This document shows, piece after piece, positions 36,623 to 46,285 of a stretch of 64,000 bases of DNA (positions are counted from its first letter, which is position 1; every line of letters starts with the position of its first letter). The position numbers and the translations under genes are program-made. The stretch is taken from NCBI GenBank assembly GCA_029266425.1, contig JAQSWY010000008.1:81433-145432 (forward strand), read 5' to 3'. The notes under the pieces were generated by a model. That model had not been told where the DNA came from. It made no database searches and saw only the letters and a list, made by a program, of their open reading frames with translations. The DNA is from Xanthobacteraceae bacterium. Its GTDB lineage: Bacteria; Pseudomonadota; Alphaproteobacteria; Rhizobiales; Xanthobacteraceae.

Positions 36623-37684
36623 TTATCGCTCGAACGGGAAGATGCGCTTCCAGTCGTTCTTCATGCTGATCACGGTCCAGCCCGCCTTCTTGGCTTCGTC
36701 GTCCAGCGTTTGCGGGAAGGTCCCGACCTTCGTGTCCGGAAGCCCGCGCGCGGGCCCGTAGGCGAACTCGCGCTGCGCATCGTCGTGCAGCACCAGCATG
36801 GCAAGCCGCGCCCCGCCGCCGGCCATGGTGTATTCGAGCATTTCCCGGTCGCCGGTCGAATTGCCGAACGCAGCGTTGGGACGCCGGCCGATCATCAGAT
36901 GGATGCCCTCCGGCTTGCCGGCCTTGTCGTCATTGAGCAGCAGCTTCGGCTCCTTGGTCAGAAAAGGCGTCCCGTCCGGCCTGTAGCCGAACTTGGTGGC
37001 GCCGGCGGTGCCGACCACCTGCTCGGGCGGCACGCCATAGACGCGTTCCGAATAGACCCGCACGAAATCCTGGCCGCCACCGGTGACGATATAGGTCTTG
37101 TAGCCGTTGGCGCGCAGATAGGTGAGCACCTCCAGCATTGGTTGATACACCAGCTCCGTATAGAGCCGGTCGAACTTGGGATGCTTTGCCTTGGTGATCC
37201 AGGCCGACGCCTCGGCGGTGAAATCGTCCACCGACATGCCGGTGAGGGTCGCGACGAGGATTTTCTCCAGATCCTTCATCGACAGCTTGGCGATCGCCTC
37301 GCGGTTGCCCGAGAGCACCGTCTTGAACGGCTCGACCTTCTTCAGTTCGGGCTTATTCTCCACCACGGCCGGCACGCGATCGAGGCAATACATCACCTGC
37401 GAGAAGATCGGGTGCGAGACCCAGAGAGTGCCGTCCTGGTCGAAAGTGGCGATGCGCTCCGCCGGCGGCACGAACCGCGGGCTGGATTGATCGGTGGTGT
37501 CCTTGACGAAGTCGAGGATGGCCTGTTTGGCAGCGCCCTCGTTCCAGGACGGGAGTGGATCGACACCCGGCGCGGCGCCTTGTGCCAAGGCGGGCACCGA
37601 CGCCCCCAGCGCCAGCAGGAGCAGGGCTGCCGATGCGGCCCGGCGGGTGATGGCCACGAGTGATCTGTGCTGCATGGATTTCAC
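36623..37684 (-). CDS. Exported HAD-family phosphatase
   Basis: The 353-residue protein has a signal peptide (AASAALLLLALGASVPALAQ) and HAD motifs: I as IATFDQDGTLW, II as YIVTGGGQD, III Lys in the LLNDDKAGKPEG region, and IV as NSTGDREMLEY. Motif I is DxDGT. It therefore acts as a periplasmic phosphohydrolase of unknown substrate. The start may be GTG at 37684 or ATG at 37675. It follows the sulfatase by 53 bases on the same strand. Confidence 0.85.
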   Translation of the reverse strand: MKSMQHRSLVAITRRAASAALLLLALGASVPALAQGAAPGVDPLPSWNEGAAKQAILDFVKDTTDQSSPRFVPPAERIATFDQDGTLWVSHPIFSQVMYCLDRVPAVVENKPELKKVEPFKTVLSGNREAIAKLSMKDLEKILVATLTGMSVDDFTAEASAWITKAKHPKFDRLYTELVYQPMLEVLTYLRANGYKTYIVTGGGQDFVRVYSERVYGVPPEQVVGTAGATKFGYRPDGTPFLTKEPKLLLNDDKAGKPEGIHLMIGRRPNAAFGNSTGDREMLEYTMAGGGARLAMLVLHDDAQREFAYGPARGLPDTKVGTFPQTLDDEAKKAGWTVISMKNDWKRIFPFER

Positions 37685-37737
37685 GCCCCCGAGGTGAGAG
37701 GCGGGCGCAGAGGCGCCCGCCTCCTTGTCCGCCGCCG

Positions 37738-39474
37738 CTATTCGCCGGCGCGACTGGACGTCCTCATCTGCTTCACCTGCTGCATCACCTGATCGAGGTT
37801 GTAGCTCGCCGGGTCCTGCAGAGGCGGGTAGTCGATGTAGCTTGCGAGTTCCTTCAGCCAGAGCGCCTGGCCGATAGGCAGCATGTTCCAGTCATAGACG
37901 TAAGCCGTCGACGGTGAGGTGATGGCGCCGCCCATGCCGGTAAGCGTCTTGACCTGCTCGCCGATCGAGGTCTCGAACGGATCGCGCTTGATATTGACGA
38001 CCTGCGTCCAGTGATAGGGCATCACACCGACCAGGAATCCCGTCGGCGCGTCCGAGACCATCGCGAAGTACATCTTCCAGTTCTTGTAGCGGACGGCGGA
38101 GGGGTCCTTGCCGGAATAGTAGAAGAAGGTGTCGCGTGCCGATCTCGTGGATTTTCCTTCGAGGTAGGCAAGCTGGTTGACGCCGTCGAGCGTGGTCTTG
38201 ACGATGCCGGGATAGGCACCCTTCTCGATCCGCGCCTTGAGGTCGTTGCCCTTCTCGCCGCCGGCGATTTCCACCAGCGTCGGCAACCAGTCGAGCGACG
38301 CGAAGATGTCGTTCTTCACGGTGCCCGGCGCTATGTGGTTCGGCCAGCGCACCACCAGAGGCGCGCGCATGCCGCCCTCCCACGTGCTCAGCTTGCCGCC
38401 CTTGAACGGGGTGGTGCCGCCGTCGGGGAAGGTGATGGTCTCGGCGCCGTTGTCGGTCGTGAAGACGATGATGGTGTTGTCGAGCTGGCCCATCTCCTCG
38501 AGCTTCTTGAGGACATAGCCGATATTGTCATCCATCTGCTTCATGCCGGCTTCATTGGAGCCCCAGTCCTTGCCGCCGGGCTCGCCGATCATGTTGTTGT
38601 ACTTGTCCGGCAGCACGGTGGTGATGTGCATGCGGGCGGGATTGTACCAGACGAAGAACGGCTTGCCGGTCCTCGCGGGGTCGTTGCGGCCGAGGAAATC
38701 GATCACCTTGCCCGAGATCTCCTCGTCAACCGTCTTGGAGCGCTCGAGCGTCAGGGGGCCTTCGTCCTTGCAGGTCTGCTTCGCTGCGGTGCCGTCCGAG
38801 GACGTGCACGCCAGCACCGGACGCGGCGGCATCAGGCAGAGCGTGGTTTTCGGATCGACCGCCCCGGGCGGCTCGGTCAGGCCCGGAATCGGGGTGTTGC
38901 GGCAGGGTGGCGCGATAGTCTGCTCGGTCGGGCTCTTGTTGATGTCCGGGAAGCTCACGCCCTGCATGGCGTCGAGGTGATACAGATAGCCCCAGAATTC
39001 CTGGAAGCCGTGCGCGGTCGGCAGCGCTTCCGTGTGGTCGCCGAGGTGGTTCTTGCCGAACTCGCCGGTGGAATAGCCGAGGTCATACAGGAACTTGGCG
39101 AGCGCCGGCGTGCCGGGGCGCAGATAGGAAGGGCTGCCGGGCAGTTGCGGTGGGATCATGCCGGTGCGCAGCGGATGCATGCCGGTGAAGAAGGCGTTGC
39201 GCCCCGCCGTGCAGCTTTGCTCGGCGTAGTAGTCGGTGAAATAGGCGCCCTCGCGGCCGATGCGGTCGATGTTCGGCGTCTCCCCCACCATCAGGCCGCG
39301 GTGATAGATGCTCGGCTGCATCCAGCCGATATCGTCGCCCATGATGAAGAGGATGTTCGGCTTCGCCGGGGTGCCCTGCGCCTGCGCGGGCTGAGCCGCC
39401 CCGGCCGCAGCGGCGATTGTGATCGCACCTGCCAGCGCGGTGGAGGCCCACCACGGTCTCGATCGATTGTCCAT
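37738..39474 (-). CDS. Secreted arylsulfatase-type sulfatase
   Basis: The 578-residue protein has a signal peptide (ending AQA-QGT), the metal site NILFIMGDDIGW, and the formylglycine motif as CTAGR in EQSCTAGRNAFFTGMHPLRT, which converts Cys to the catalytic aldehyde. A second metal segment is TIIVFTTDNGAE. The motif uses Ala where many sulfatases have Pro, which is allowed (C-x-P/A-x-R). It shares strand and short gaps with the two-component genes upstream and the HAD phosphatase downstream. Confidence 0.9.
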   Translation of the reverse strand: MDNRSRPWWASTALAGAITIAAAAGAAQPAQAQGTPAKPNILFIMGDDIGWMQPSIYHRGLMVGETPNIDRIGREGAYFTDYYAEQSCTAGRNAFFTGMHPLRTGMIPPQLPGSPSYLRPGTPALAKFLYDLGYSTGEFGKNHLGDHTEALPTAHGFQEFWGYLYHLDAMQGVSFPDINKSPTEQTIAPPCRNTPIPGLTEPPGAVDPKTTLCLMPPRPVLACTSSDGTAAKQTCKDEGPLTLERSKTVDEEISGKVIDFLGRNDPARTGKPFFVWYNPARMHITTVLPDKYNNMIGEPGGKDWGSNEAGMKQMDDNIGYVLKKLEEMGQLDNTIIVFTTDNGAETITFPDGGTTPFKGGKLSTWEGGMRAPLVVRWPNHIAPGTVKNDIFASLDWLPTLVEIAGGEKGNDLKARIEKGAYPGIVKTTLDGVNQLAYLEGKSTRSARDTFFYYSGKDPSAVRYKNWKMYFAMVSDAPTGFLVGVMPYHWTQVVNIKRDPFETSIGEQVKTLTGMGGAITSPSTAYVYDWNMLPIGQALWLKELASYIDYPPLQDPASYNLDQVMQQVKQMRTSSRAGE

Positions 39475-39553
39475 CTTGGCGCTCCCGTAGCTGATAATGG
39501 GGTTGCACCCGCCCGGGGATGCGCGCCAACATCGCGCCTTGTCGCCATGCCGC

Positions 39554-39952
39554 CTATTGGGCGCGCGGGCTACCCACCTTGCCCGAAAGGGCAATCGCCG
39601 AGTGCACCGCATCAATCAATGCTGAGCCGACGAAAGGCTTTGTCAGACAGGCCGCGGCGCCATCGCGCACGGCGGATTGACCGAGGCCCGGGCTGTCGAA
39701 CGCCGTAATCAGGATCAGCCGGACCTCCCCACGCCGGCGGCGCAGGGCATCGAGCAACTCGAGCCCGGACATCGCAGGCAAATTCTGGTCGCACACCACG
39801 CAGTCGGCCCCTGGATCGGGCTCTTCGCGCAGGAACGCCTCCGCCGAGGCGTAGCCGACACTTCCAAAACCGGCAGCAACGAGCAGGCGTTGCAGCGCCT
39901 TCCTCATGCTGTCGTCGTCGTCGATCACCACAACTCTCAAAGCGGTGGTCAT
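39554..39952 (-). CDS. Single-domain response regulator
   Basis: The 132-residue receiver has VVVIDDDDSMRKALQRLL, phospho-Asp in CVVCDQNLPAMSGLELLDAL and Lys in ACLTKPFVGSALIDAV. There is no output domain. It lies 72 bases after the LuxR-type regulator, as third gene of the kinase operon, and may act as a phosphate sink or competitor. Confidence 0.88.
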   Translation of the reverse strand: MTTALRVVVIDDDDSMRKALQRLLVAAGFGSVGYASAEAFLREEPDPGADCVVCDQNLPAMSGLELLDALRRRRGEVRLILITAFDSPGLGQSAVRDGAAACLTKPFVGSALIDAVHSAIALSGKVGSPRAQ

Positions 39953-40024
39953 GGGTCCTCCAATGACCACCTTCGCACCCGTGCGCCGCTCGGCACATTG
40001 GACGCAAGGGCAAGCGCATTACCC

Positions 40025-40678
40025 TTAAGGGATGGGGGCCGCGGCGCCCGCGTCCCTGTCCTTACGCAAGTGCAGCAGGCGCTCCGCCAGCCGGCCGAGT
40101 TCGGCCGACGACGCTACTCCCAGCTTTTCCAGCATATGCGCGCGTTGCGCCTTCACGGTCCGCTCGGCGACACCCAGTTCGTCTGCTATCTGCTTGTTGA
40201 GCCTGCCGGCGACGACCCGGTCGAACACCTGCTTCTCGCGAGGTGACAGGGAAGCGAACCGCGCGCTCAGCCGATCCGCCTCGTCGCGAGCGGTTCGTTG
40301 CTGAAGATCGCGAGCGAGCGCGCGCCGGATAGTGTCCAGCAATGTCTCCGACTTGATGGGCTTTTCCAGGAAGTCGACTGCACCGGCCTTCATCGCCCGC
40401 ACGCAGGATGGCACGTCGGCATGTCCCGTCATGAACACTACCGGCAGCTCGACGCCGTGCTCGCCGAGCGCTGCGTGCAGTTCGAGACCCGACGGGCCGG
40501 CAGGAAGACGAACATCCAGAAGCAGGCAGCCATGGCGCACCTCGGGACGGCTGAGCAGGAAGTCGCCCGTCGAGGCATAGCCGACCGCGTCGAAGCCGGC
40601 CGCATTCAGGAGGCGCATCAGCGCCGTGCGCAATGACGCGTCGTCGTCTACGATGTGAATCTGAGCCTTCGCATTCAT
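40025..40678 (-). CDS. FixJ/NarL-type response regulator
   Basis: The 217-residue protein has a receiver (IHIVDDDASLRTALMRLL, Asp in CLLLDVRLPAGPSGLEL, Lys in VDFLEKPIKSETLLDTI) and a LuxR helix-turn-helix (LSPREKQVFDRVVAGRLNKQ, ADELGVAERTVKAQRAHMLE). Its start overlaps the kinase stop by 4 bases. Confidence 0.94.
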   Translation of the reverse strand: MNAKAQIHIVDDDASLRTALMRLLNAAGFDAVGYASTGDFLLSRPEVRHGCLLLDVRLPAGPSGLELHAALGEHGVELPVVFMTGHADVPSCVRAMKAGAVDFLEKPIKSETLLDTIRRALARDLQQRTARDEADRLSARFASLSPREKQVFDRVVAGRLNKQIADELGVAERTVKAQRAHMLEKLGVASSAELGRLAERLLHLRKDRDAGAAAPIP

Positions 40679-42669
40679 CCGCTCGCCCCCCTCAAGGCGG
40701 CAGAGGACCCGGCAAGAGGCAGGTCGACATGGAAGGTCGCACCGTCCCCCGGCCCGTTCTCTGCCCAGACTTTGCCACCCTGCGCCTCGACGAGCGTACG
40801 CACAATCGACAGGCCCAGCCCGATGCCGGTGCGCTTGGTGCTGAAAAACGAATCAAAGAGTTTCGGAAGATGCTCCTCGGCGATGCCGTCTCCGTAGTCG
40901 CGAACCGTGATCGCGGCCATTCCTGAGCGCTGCTCTGCGGAGACCATCACCGTTCGGCGTTCATCCGCCATTTCGCTCACCGCATCCATGGCGTTGAGCG
41001 CAAGGTTGAGCAATATCTGCTGGATCTGGATGCGATCGGCGAGAACTTCGACGGCAGGCAATTCCGGTCGGATGGCGAGACTGACGCGCCGGCGCTGCGC
41101 TTCGGCGCGCAGGATCGTCGCCATGTCGGCGAGCGATTCATTGAGGTCGATCACCCGGCGTTCGACCTCGTGCTTGGCGAGCAGCGTCCTCAGCCGGCGG
41201 ATCACTTCGCTGGCGCGAAGGTTGTCGCGATGGATATCACCGAGGATCTGTCGCACCTCGTTCAGATCGTTCGTGCCGGAACCGAGCATGAGCTCGGCGG
41301 CGCTCACATTGCTCAGGATTGCGCCCAGCGGCTGGTTGATCTCGTGCGCGATCGAAGCCGTCAGCTCACCTGCGATCGCGAGGCGCGAGGCGTGCGCCAG
41401 CTCGAAGCGGTGCTTGTCGACGGCGAGCTCGGCGCCGCGACGGCGGCGGCGCTCGACCAGAAGCCCTCCGAGCAACCCCGACTGAAGCAGGACGATGGCG
41501 ATCCCGGTGAGCGCCTCCATCCGGTACGCTTCCCAGAAGCTCGGGGTCCTGAAATGCACGATCACGTCGGGCGGCATCGCGTCCTCGTCGATGCCCCAGC
41601 GGCGAACCTGCCGCCAGTCGACGTTCAACGTGGTCGGCATCAGCTGCGGCAATCGCAATGAGGCGGGCGCCGCGCCGGCGAGCAGCCGGTTCACGATGCT
41701 GCCGGCCTCCCGTCCCATGGCCTCGAAGCTCGGCATTGCCCCACCGACAATGCCGACGCCGATGAAGGTGTTATAGGGTCCATAGACCGGAGCGGTGGAA
41801 GCCGCCGCCATCTCACGCGCCGCCTCGCGCGGGACGAAAACGCGACCCGCTCCGTCCTCGAAGTAGCCCGGCGTGAACACCACCGCGTCGTCATCGAGCT
41901 CGCCTAGACGCTTCAACACCGCGCTGGTCGGAAGGCCGGCCAGGAATTCGGTCGTCAGGCGTCCATCGATTTGTCCCGCGGTGGTCCGCAGCAGCGTCTC
42001 CAACTCCAGATCCGGAGCGGATGCACCGGTGACCACAACGAGACGGGTGGCGTTCGGGTGCCATTTCAAGGCCTGCTCGATGGTGCCGGCGAAATCGTAT
42101 TCGACCGGAACGCCGACGATGTCGGCCGGCAAGGGCTGCCTTGCCTTCGCGAACCAGCCGTCCACGCCCATATGGACCACCGGGACCGATGGGAAGAAGT
42201 CCGCTCGATTGTTCAACAGGAACTCCAGCGCACCATTGCCTCCCGCGACGATCACGTCCGGCGGGTCGGCACGGTATTTTTCGCGGAGAAAGGTCTGCAC
42301 CGTCTGGACGTAGGTTTCGCCATTGAACCGCGGAGCATCGAGGAATTCGGCGCTGACGACCGTGCTTTCGCCCGAGCTGGAGATGACCTCATTGATCCCG
42401 CGGTCCCCCTGGACGTTGGCCGGGAGCAGTCGGTTGTTTTCATAAAGGACAAGGACGTGTTTCGAGGGTCTTGCCCGAGCCCTCGACATGCCCGCATCCG
42501 CGAGGCCGAAGAGGAGAATGCACGCACAGAACAAGAGCATCCTGATGGGAGGGATCGGGTGCGCAACGGGAGGTACCCGCCGGGGGAGATCCACTTCCAG
42601 CCGACGCATAGGCCTCGATCCACTCGCTGGTGCCGGACGCAGGACACGCGATGAGCGATTGTAAGCCAT
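40675..42669 (-). CDS. Sensor histidine kinase with ABC-substrate-binding-like periplasmic domain
   Basis: The 664-residue kinase has an N-terminal membrane segment (MLLFCACILLFGLADAG), a periplasmic domain of the ABC_sub_bind type (about residues 70-370, SKHVLVLYENNRLLPANVQG), and a second membrane helix near residue 390. The kinase core carries H-box SIAHEINQPLGAILSNVSA, LLNLALNAMDAV and GIGLGLSIVRTLVEAQGG. It probably senses a small periplasmic ligand. The start could also be Met 21 (42609). Confidence 0.9.
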   Translation of the reverse strand: MAYNRSSRVLRPAPASGSRPMRRLEVDLPRRVPPVAHPIPPIRMLLFCACILLFGLADAGMSRARARPSKHVLVLYENNRLLPANVQGDRGINEVISSSGESTVVSAEFLDAPRFNGETYVQTVQTFLREKYRADPPDVIVAGGNGALEFLLNNRADFFPSVPVVHMGVDGWFAKARQPLPADIVGVPVEYDFAGTIEQALKWHPNATRLVVVTGASAPDLELETLLRTTAGQIDGRLTTEFLAGLPTSAVLKRLGELDDDAVVFTPGYFEDGAGRVFVPREAAREMAAASTAPVYGPYNTFIGVGIVGGAMPSFEAMGREAGSIVNRLLAGAAPASLRLPQLMPTTLNVDWRQVRRWGIDEDAMPPDVIVHFRTPSFWEAYRMEALTGIAIVLLQSGLLGGLLVERRRRRGAELAVDKHRFELAHASRLAIAGELTASIAHEINQPLGAILSNVSAAELMLGSGTNDLNEVRQILGDIHRDNLRASEVIRRLRTLLAKHEVERRVIDLNESLADMATILRAEAQRRRVSLAIRPELPAVEVLADRIQIQQILLNLALNAMDAVSEMADERRTVMVSAEQRSGMAAITVRDYGDGIAEEHLPKLFDSFFSTKRTGIGLGLSIVRTLVEAQGGKVWAENGPGDGATFHVDLPLAGSSAALRGASG

Positions 42670-42777
42670 CTGGCGCGCTACCAGAAGGGCGTGGTGGCAG
42701 AACTGTGGGCGGCGATCGCGGCGATTGCGGAAGACGGTTTACGGATACGTTCGTGGAGACGCGGCGCGCCATACGGC

Positions 42778-43758
42778 TCACGCGCTCTGGGCGACCCCGA
42801 ACCGGCGGCGATAGTCCGCCGGAGCGAGACCCGTGACCCGCTGAAACAGCTTCCGGAACGCGGACGCGTCGCTGTAGCCGACCTCCCAGGCGATCTGCTC
42901 GATCGGGCGTCGGCTCAGCTCCAGCGCCTCGCGGGCCTTGGATATGCGGATCTGCTGGGCGTATTCGGTGGGCCTGAGGCCCGTCGCCTTGCGGAACCGA
43001 CGCAGGAAGGTGCGCTCTTCGAGTGCGGCACGCTTGGCAAGGGCTGGCACGGCGTGCTCCTTCGCGCTGGTCCCCTGCAGCCAGTGCTGCACCTTCAGGA
43101 TCGCCGCATCGCCATGATCGAGGCGGGGCACGAAGTGATTGTAGGGCCGCTGGGCCCGACCGGGCGGATCGACCAGCAGGAAGCGCGCGGTGTCAAGCAT
43201 CACGCTCGGGCCCAGCAGGCGCTCGACCAAAGTGAGCCCGAGGTCGGTCCAGGCGAGGATGCCGCCTGCAGTGATGATGTCACCATCATCGATCACCATG
43301 CGATCCACATCGACCTTGATGTCGGGGAACCGTTCTGCCAGCGCATCCGCAAAAGCCCAATGGGTGGTCGCCTGCCGCCCTTCCAGCAGCCCGGTCTCGC
43401 CGAGCACGAAGGCGCCCGCGCACACCGAACAGAGCGTGGTTCCCTCGGCGTGACGCTCGGCCATCCAATGGGCGAAGCCGGCCATCGGCTGCATCCTGCG
43501 CGGCATCACGAGGCTCGGCGGCGCGATAAGATGGCTCGGCTTGTGGGGCGCGCCCGGGTGGCTGTCATAGACGCATTCGACGCCTGCGCCATCGGCCGAC
43601 TGCTGCCAATGGCAGACCCGGATCGCCGGCGGATCCTCGTCGGTACGAGATGCGGCGATATCCCCGGTGATGCGGAACAGGTCGGTCAGCCCATAGACAG
43701 CCGCTAGCTGAACGTCTGGATAGACGACCAAACCGATCTCGGCGACGATCACGACCAC
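42778..43758 (-). CDS. GlxA-family regulator (DJ-1/PfpI plus AraC HTH)
   Basis: The 326-residue protein has a DJ-1/PfpI-like sensing domain ([20 protein letters not shown], nucleophile-elbow-like [16 protein letters not shown]) and a C-terminal AraC DNA-binding domain ([20 protein letters not shown]). The sensing domain is usually non-enzymatic in this family. It is divergent from the alpha/beta hydrolase and may regulate it. Confidence 0.9.
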   Translation of the reverse strand: MVVIVAEIGLVVYPDVQLAAVYGLTDLFRITGDIAASRTDEDPPAIRVCHWQQSADGAGVECVYDSHPGAPHKPSHLIAPPSLVMPRRMQPMAGFAHWMAERHAEGTTLCSVCAGAFVLGETGLLEGRQATTHWAFADALAERFPDIKVDVDRMVIDDGDIITAGGILAWTDLGLTLVERLLGPSVMLDTARFLLVDPPGRAQRPYNHFVPRLDHGDAAILKVQHWLQGTSAKEHAVPALAKRAALEERTFLRRFRKATGLRPTEYAQQIRISKAREALELSRRPIEQIAWEVGYSDASAFRKLFQRVTGLAPADYRRRFGVAQSA

Positions 43759-43887
43759 TCCGCCATTCTGTCAGTTTCAGCCCGATTGATGTCACTTCCG
43801 CCAAGCGTCCGCAATCCCCTTCCCGCCTATACCAATGGCATCGACGGCGGACGAACCGGCCGCCCACGGAAAACGAGGAGAACCGAT

Positions 43888-44718
43888 ATGAGCACCATCA
43901 CCACCAAGGACGGCACCGAGATCTATTACAAGGATTGGGGCTCCAAGGAAGCGCAGCCGATCGTCTTCCACCACGGCTGGCCGCTCAGCGCCGACGACTG
44001 GGACAACCAGATGCTCTACTTCTTCGAGCAGGGCTATCGGGTGATCGCCCATGATCGCCGGGGCCACGGCCGCTCGACCCAGACCGCGACCGGCAACGAG
44101 ATGGACACCTACGCCGCCGACGTCGCGGAACTCGTCAAGGCACTCGACCTCAAGAATGCGATCCATATCGGTCACTCGACAGGCGGCGGCGAAGTTGCGC
44201 ACTATGTCGCCCGCGCCGAAGCCGGCCGCGTCGCCAAGGCGGTACTGGTCGGTGCCGTTCCGCCGATCATGGTGAAGTCGGAGAAGAACCCCGGCGGCCT
44301 GCCGATCGAAGTGTTCGACGGCTTCCGCGCGGCGCTGGTCGCCAATCGCGCGCAGTTCTTCCTCGATGTCCCGACCGGCCCGTTCTACGGCTTCAACCGG
44401 CCGGGGGCGAAAGTCTCGCAGGGCGTGATCGAGAATTGGTGGCGGCAGGGCATGATGGGCGGGGCGAAGGCCCACTATGACTGCATCAAGGCCTTCTCCG
44501 AGACCGACTTCACCGAGGATCTCCAGAAGATCGAGGTTCCGGTCCTGGTGATGCACGGCACCGACGACCAGATCGTGCCTTATGCCGACTCCGCGCCGCT
44601 CGCGGTGAAGCTTTTAAAGAACGGCACGCTGAAGAGCTATGAAGGCCTGCCGCACGGCATGTGCACGACGCACCCCGAGGTGGTGAACCCGGACCTGCTG
44701 GCTTTCATCAAGGGCTGA
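43888..44718 (+). CDS. Alpha/beta hydrolase (non-heme haloperoxidase family)
   Basis: The 276-residue enzyme has the oxyanion region [18 protein letters not shown], the nucleophile Ser in [15 protein letters not shown], Asp in [13 protein letters not shown] and His in [11 protein letters not shown]. It belongs to the group annotated as chloroperoxidases or arylesterases; in vivo substrates are generally unknown. GAGGAG precedes the start at 43888. Confidence 0.92.
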   Translation: MSTITTKDGTEIYYKDWGSKEAQPIVFHHGWPLSADDWDNQMLYFFEQGYRVIAHDRRGHGRSTQTATGNEMDTYAADVAELVKALDLKNAIHIGHSTGGGEVAHYVARAEAGRVAKAVLVGAVPPIMVKSEKNPGGLPIEVFDGFRAALVANRAQFFLDVPTGPFYGFNRPGAKVSQGVIENWWRQGMMGGAKAHYDCIKAFSETDFTEDLQKIEVPVLVMHGTDDQIVPYADSAPLAVKLLKNGTLKSYEGLPHGMCTTHPEVVNPDLLAFIKG

Positions 44719-44754
44719 GGGGCCAGCTCAGGTCTGGAGCGGAGCCGCACAGCT

Positions 44755-44840
44755 GTCATGGCCGGGCTTGTCCCGGCCATCCACGCACGGTTGCTCGTTC
44801 GTCACGGACATGGATCCCCGGGACAAAGCCCGGGGATGAC
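44755..44840. repeat. Bipartite intergenic palindrome, best-preserved copy
   Basis: GTCATGGCCGGGCTTGTCCC and GGCCATCCACG form the left half; TGGATCCCCGGGACAAAGCC and CGGGGATGAC the right half. Each half is self-complementary and the outer GTCAT / ATGAC ends are inverted. Related copies are at 6941-7020 and 2681-2785. The rest of 44841-45106 shows no gene. Confidence 0.7.
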
Positions 44841-45106
44841 GAGCGTATGGTGAGATGATCGCGCCGCAACAGTATCGATTCCACCTTCCAAATAGATCGA
44901 TCCCATACCGACGTATAGCCGGTCTGATCTACCGGATGATTGGCCGCAGCCCGAGAATTGGAGATGCTTTCCCTGTCAACGGAACACGTTGACTGGCCTG
45001 CCCATTTACCCCGCCCCCGTATGGGCACGCCAGCGAGCCTCAGGAGCTTCTCGCCACCTCCATCCGGTGAGGGGCTCCTGAGGCCGGCAGGGCGGAGGAA
45101 GCCGCG

Positions 45107-45265
45107 ATGTCGCACGATGCTGAAGTCGACGCCCATCTTCTCCGCGACGCCCTGGTCGGCGTCGGGAGCGGCGCGGCCCTTGTCTCCCCCCTGCTCGGCG
45201 TCGCCTGGTACTGCAACGACATCATGTCGCTCTGGGCGCTGTCGGTCGTGCACGCCTTCCTTTAG
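45107..45265 (+). CDS. Possible small membrane protein (52 aa)
   Basis: An ATG after a strong GGAGGAAG site opens MSHDAEVDAHLLRDALVGVG, then a hydrophobic C-terminal half (AALVSPLLGVAWYCNDIMSL) that could span the membrane once or twice. It is convergent with choX and ends 21 bases from it. No family is recognised; the good ribosome site is the main support. Confidence 0.4.
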   Translation: MSHDAEVDAHLLRDALVGVGSGAALVSPLLGVAWYCNDIMSLWALSVVHAFL

Positions 45266-45286
45266 TCGGCACCAAGCCCCGCCGGC

Positions 45287-46249
45287 TCACACGCCGAGGG
45301 CTTTCTTCACCGCCGCCATTCCGTCCTGGCCGTCCCGCGTGGTCACACCGGCCAGCCATGGCGCAATGAGCTCCGGCTTGCCCTTGAGATAGGCCTTCGC
45401 CGCCGCCTTGGCGTCCGTCCCGCTGTCGAGGATCGCGCCCATGATGGCGTTCTCCATCGGCACCTGGAAGGTGAGCTGGTTCATCAGCTTCGCCACGTTC
45501 GGGCAGTCAGCCGCATAACCCTTGCGGGTGATGGTGTAGACCGACGAAGCTCCAAAGTTCGCGCCGAAATATTCGTCCCCGCCTGCGAGATAGACGAGGT
45601 CGAAATTGGTGTTCATCGGGTGCGGCTCCCAGGCGAGGAACACGATCCAGTCCTTGCGCTTGCTGGCCCGTGTCACCTGGCTGAGCATGCCCTGCTCGCT
45701 CGATTCCACCAGCGTCCAGCCGTCGAGGCCAAATTGCTTGGCGGTGATCATCTTCTGGATGTTCTGGTTGGCCGGCGCGCCCGGTTCGATGCCGTAGATC
45801 TTCTTGTCGAACTTCTCGGCATTCTTGGCGATATCGGCGAAGCTGGTGACGCCGGCATCCGCCACATATTTCGGCACCGCCAGGGTGAAGCGGATCTGCT
45901 CCAGGTTCTGGTGGAGCACGACGATATCGCCGCTCTTGGTCAAGGGCTCGACGAAGCGTTTCTGCGCCGGCATCCAGTTGCCGAGGAACACGTCGAGCTG
46001 ACCGTTTTTCAGCGCTTCGAACGTGACCGGGACCGCAAGCGTCTCGACCTTCTGCTTGTAGCCGAGTGCATCGAGCAGGACCCCGGCGACGGCGTTGGTC
46101 GAGGTGATGTCGGTCCAGCCCGGATCGGACATGCGCACCGTGGCGCAGGCTTCAGGTTCCGCAGCCTCGACGCGGTGGGTGGAGAACGTCACGCCCAGCG
46201 GAAGCACCAGGGCGGACATGCAGAGCAGGCGTATCAGCTTATTCGACAT
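45287..46249 (-). CDS. choX: Choline ABC transporter substrate-binding protein
   Basis: The 320-residue periplasmic protein has a signal peptide and the ChoX/ProX pattern: VRMSDPGWTDITSTNAVAGV, LDVFLGNWMPAQKRFVEPL, WIVFLAWEPHPMNTNFDL and a C-terminal DGMAAVKKALGV. Aromatic residues of the choline cage (Trp in GNW and AWEPH) are present. It lies 36 bases after betC on the same strand. No choV or choW follows within the window, so the ATPase and permease must be elsewhere. Confidence 0.93.
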   Translation of the reverse strand: MSNKLIRLLCMSALVLPLGVTFSTHRVEAAEPEACATVRMSDPGWTDITSTNAVAGVLLDALGYKQKVETLAVPVTFEALKNGQLDVFLGNWMPAQKRFVEPLTKSGDIVVLHQNLEQIRFTLAVPKYVADAGVTSFADIAKNAEKFDKKIYGIEPGAPANQNIQKMITAKQFGLDGWTLVESSEQGMLSQVTRASKRKDWIVFLAWEPHPMNTNFDLVYLAGGDEYFGANFGASSVYTITRKGYAADCPNVAKLMNQLTFQVPMENAIMGAILDSGTDAKAAAKAYLKGKPELIAPWLAGVTTRDGQDGMAAVKKALGV

Positions 46250-46285
46250 TTCCATCTCCCTCGGGTGTCAGGTCGGATATCCAGG

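Noticed and set aside
44940..45392. 150-residue plus-strand frame over the choX 3' end
   Set aside because: No family features; the shorter frame at 45107 has the better ribosome site and does not overlap choX.
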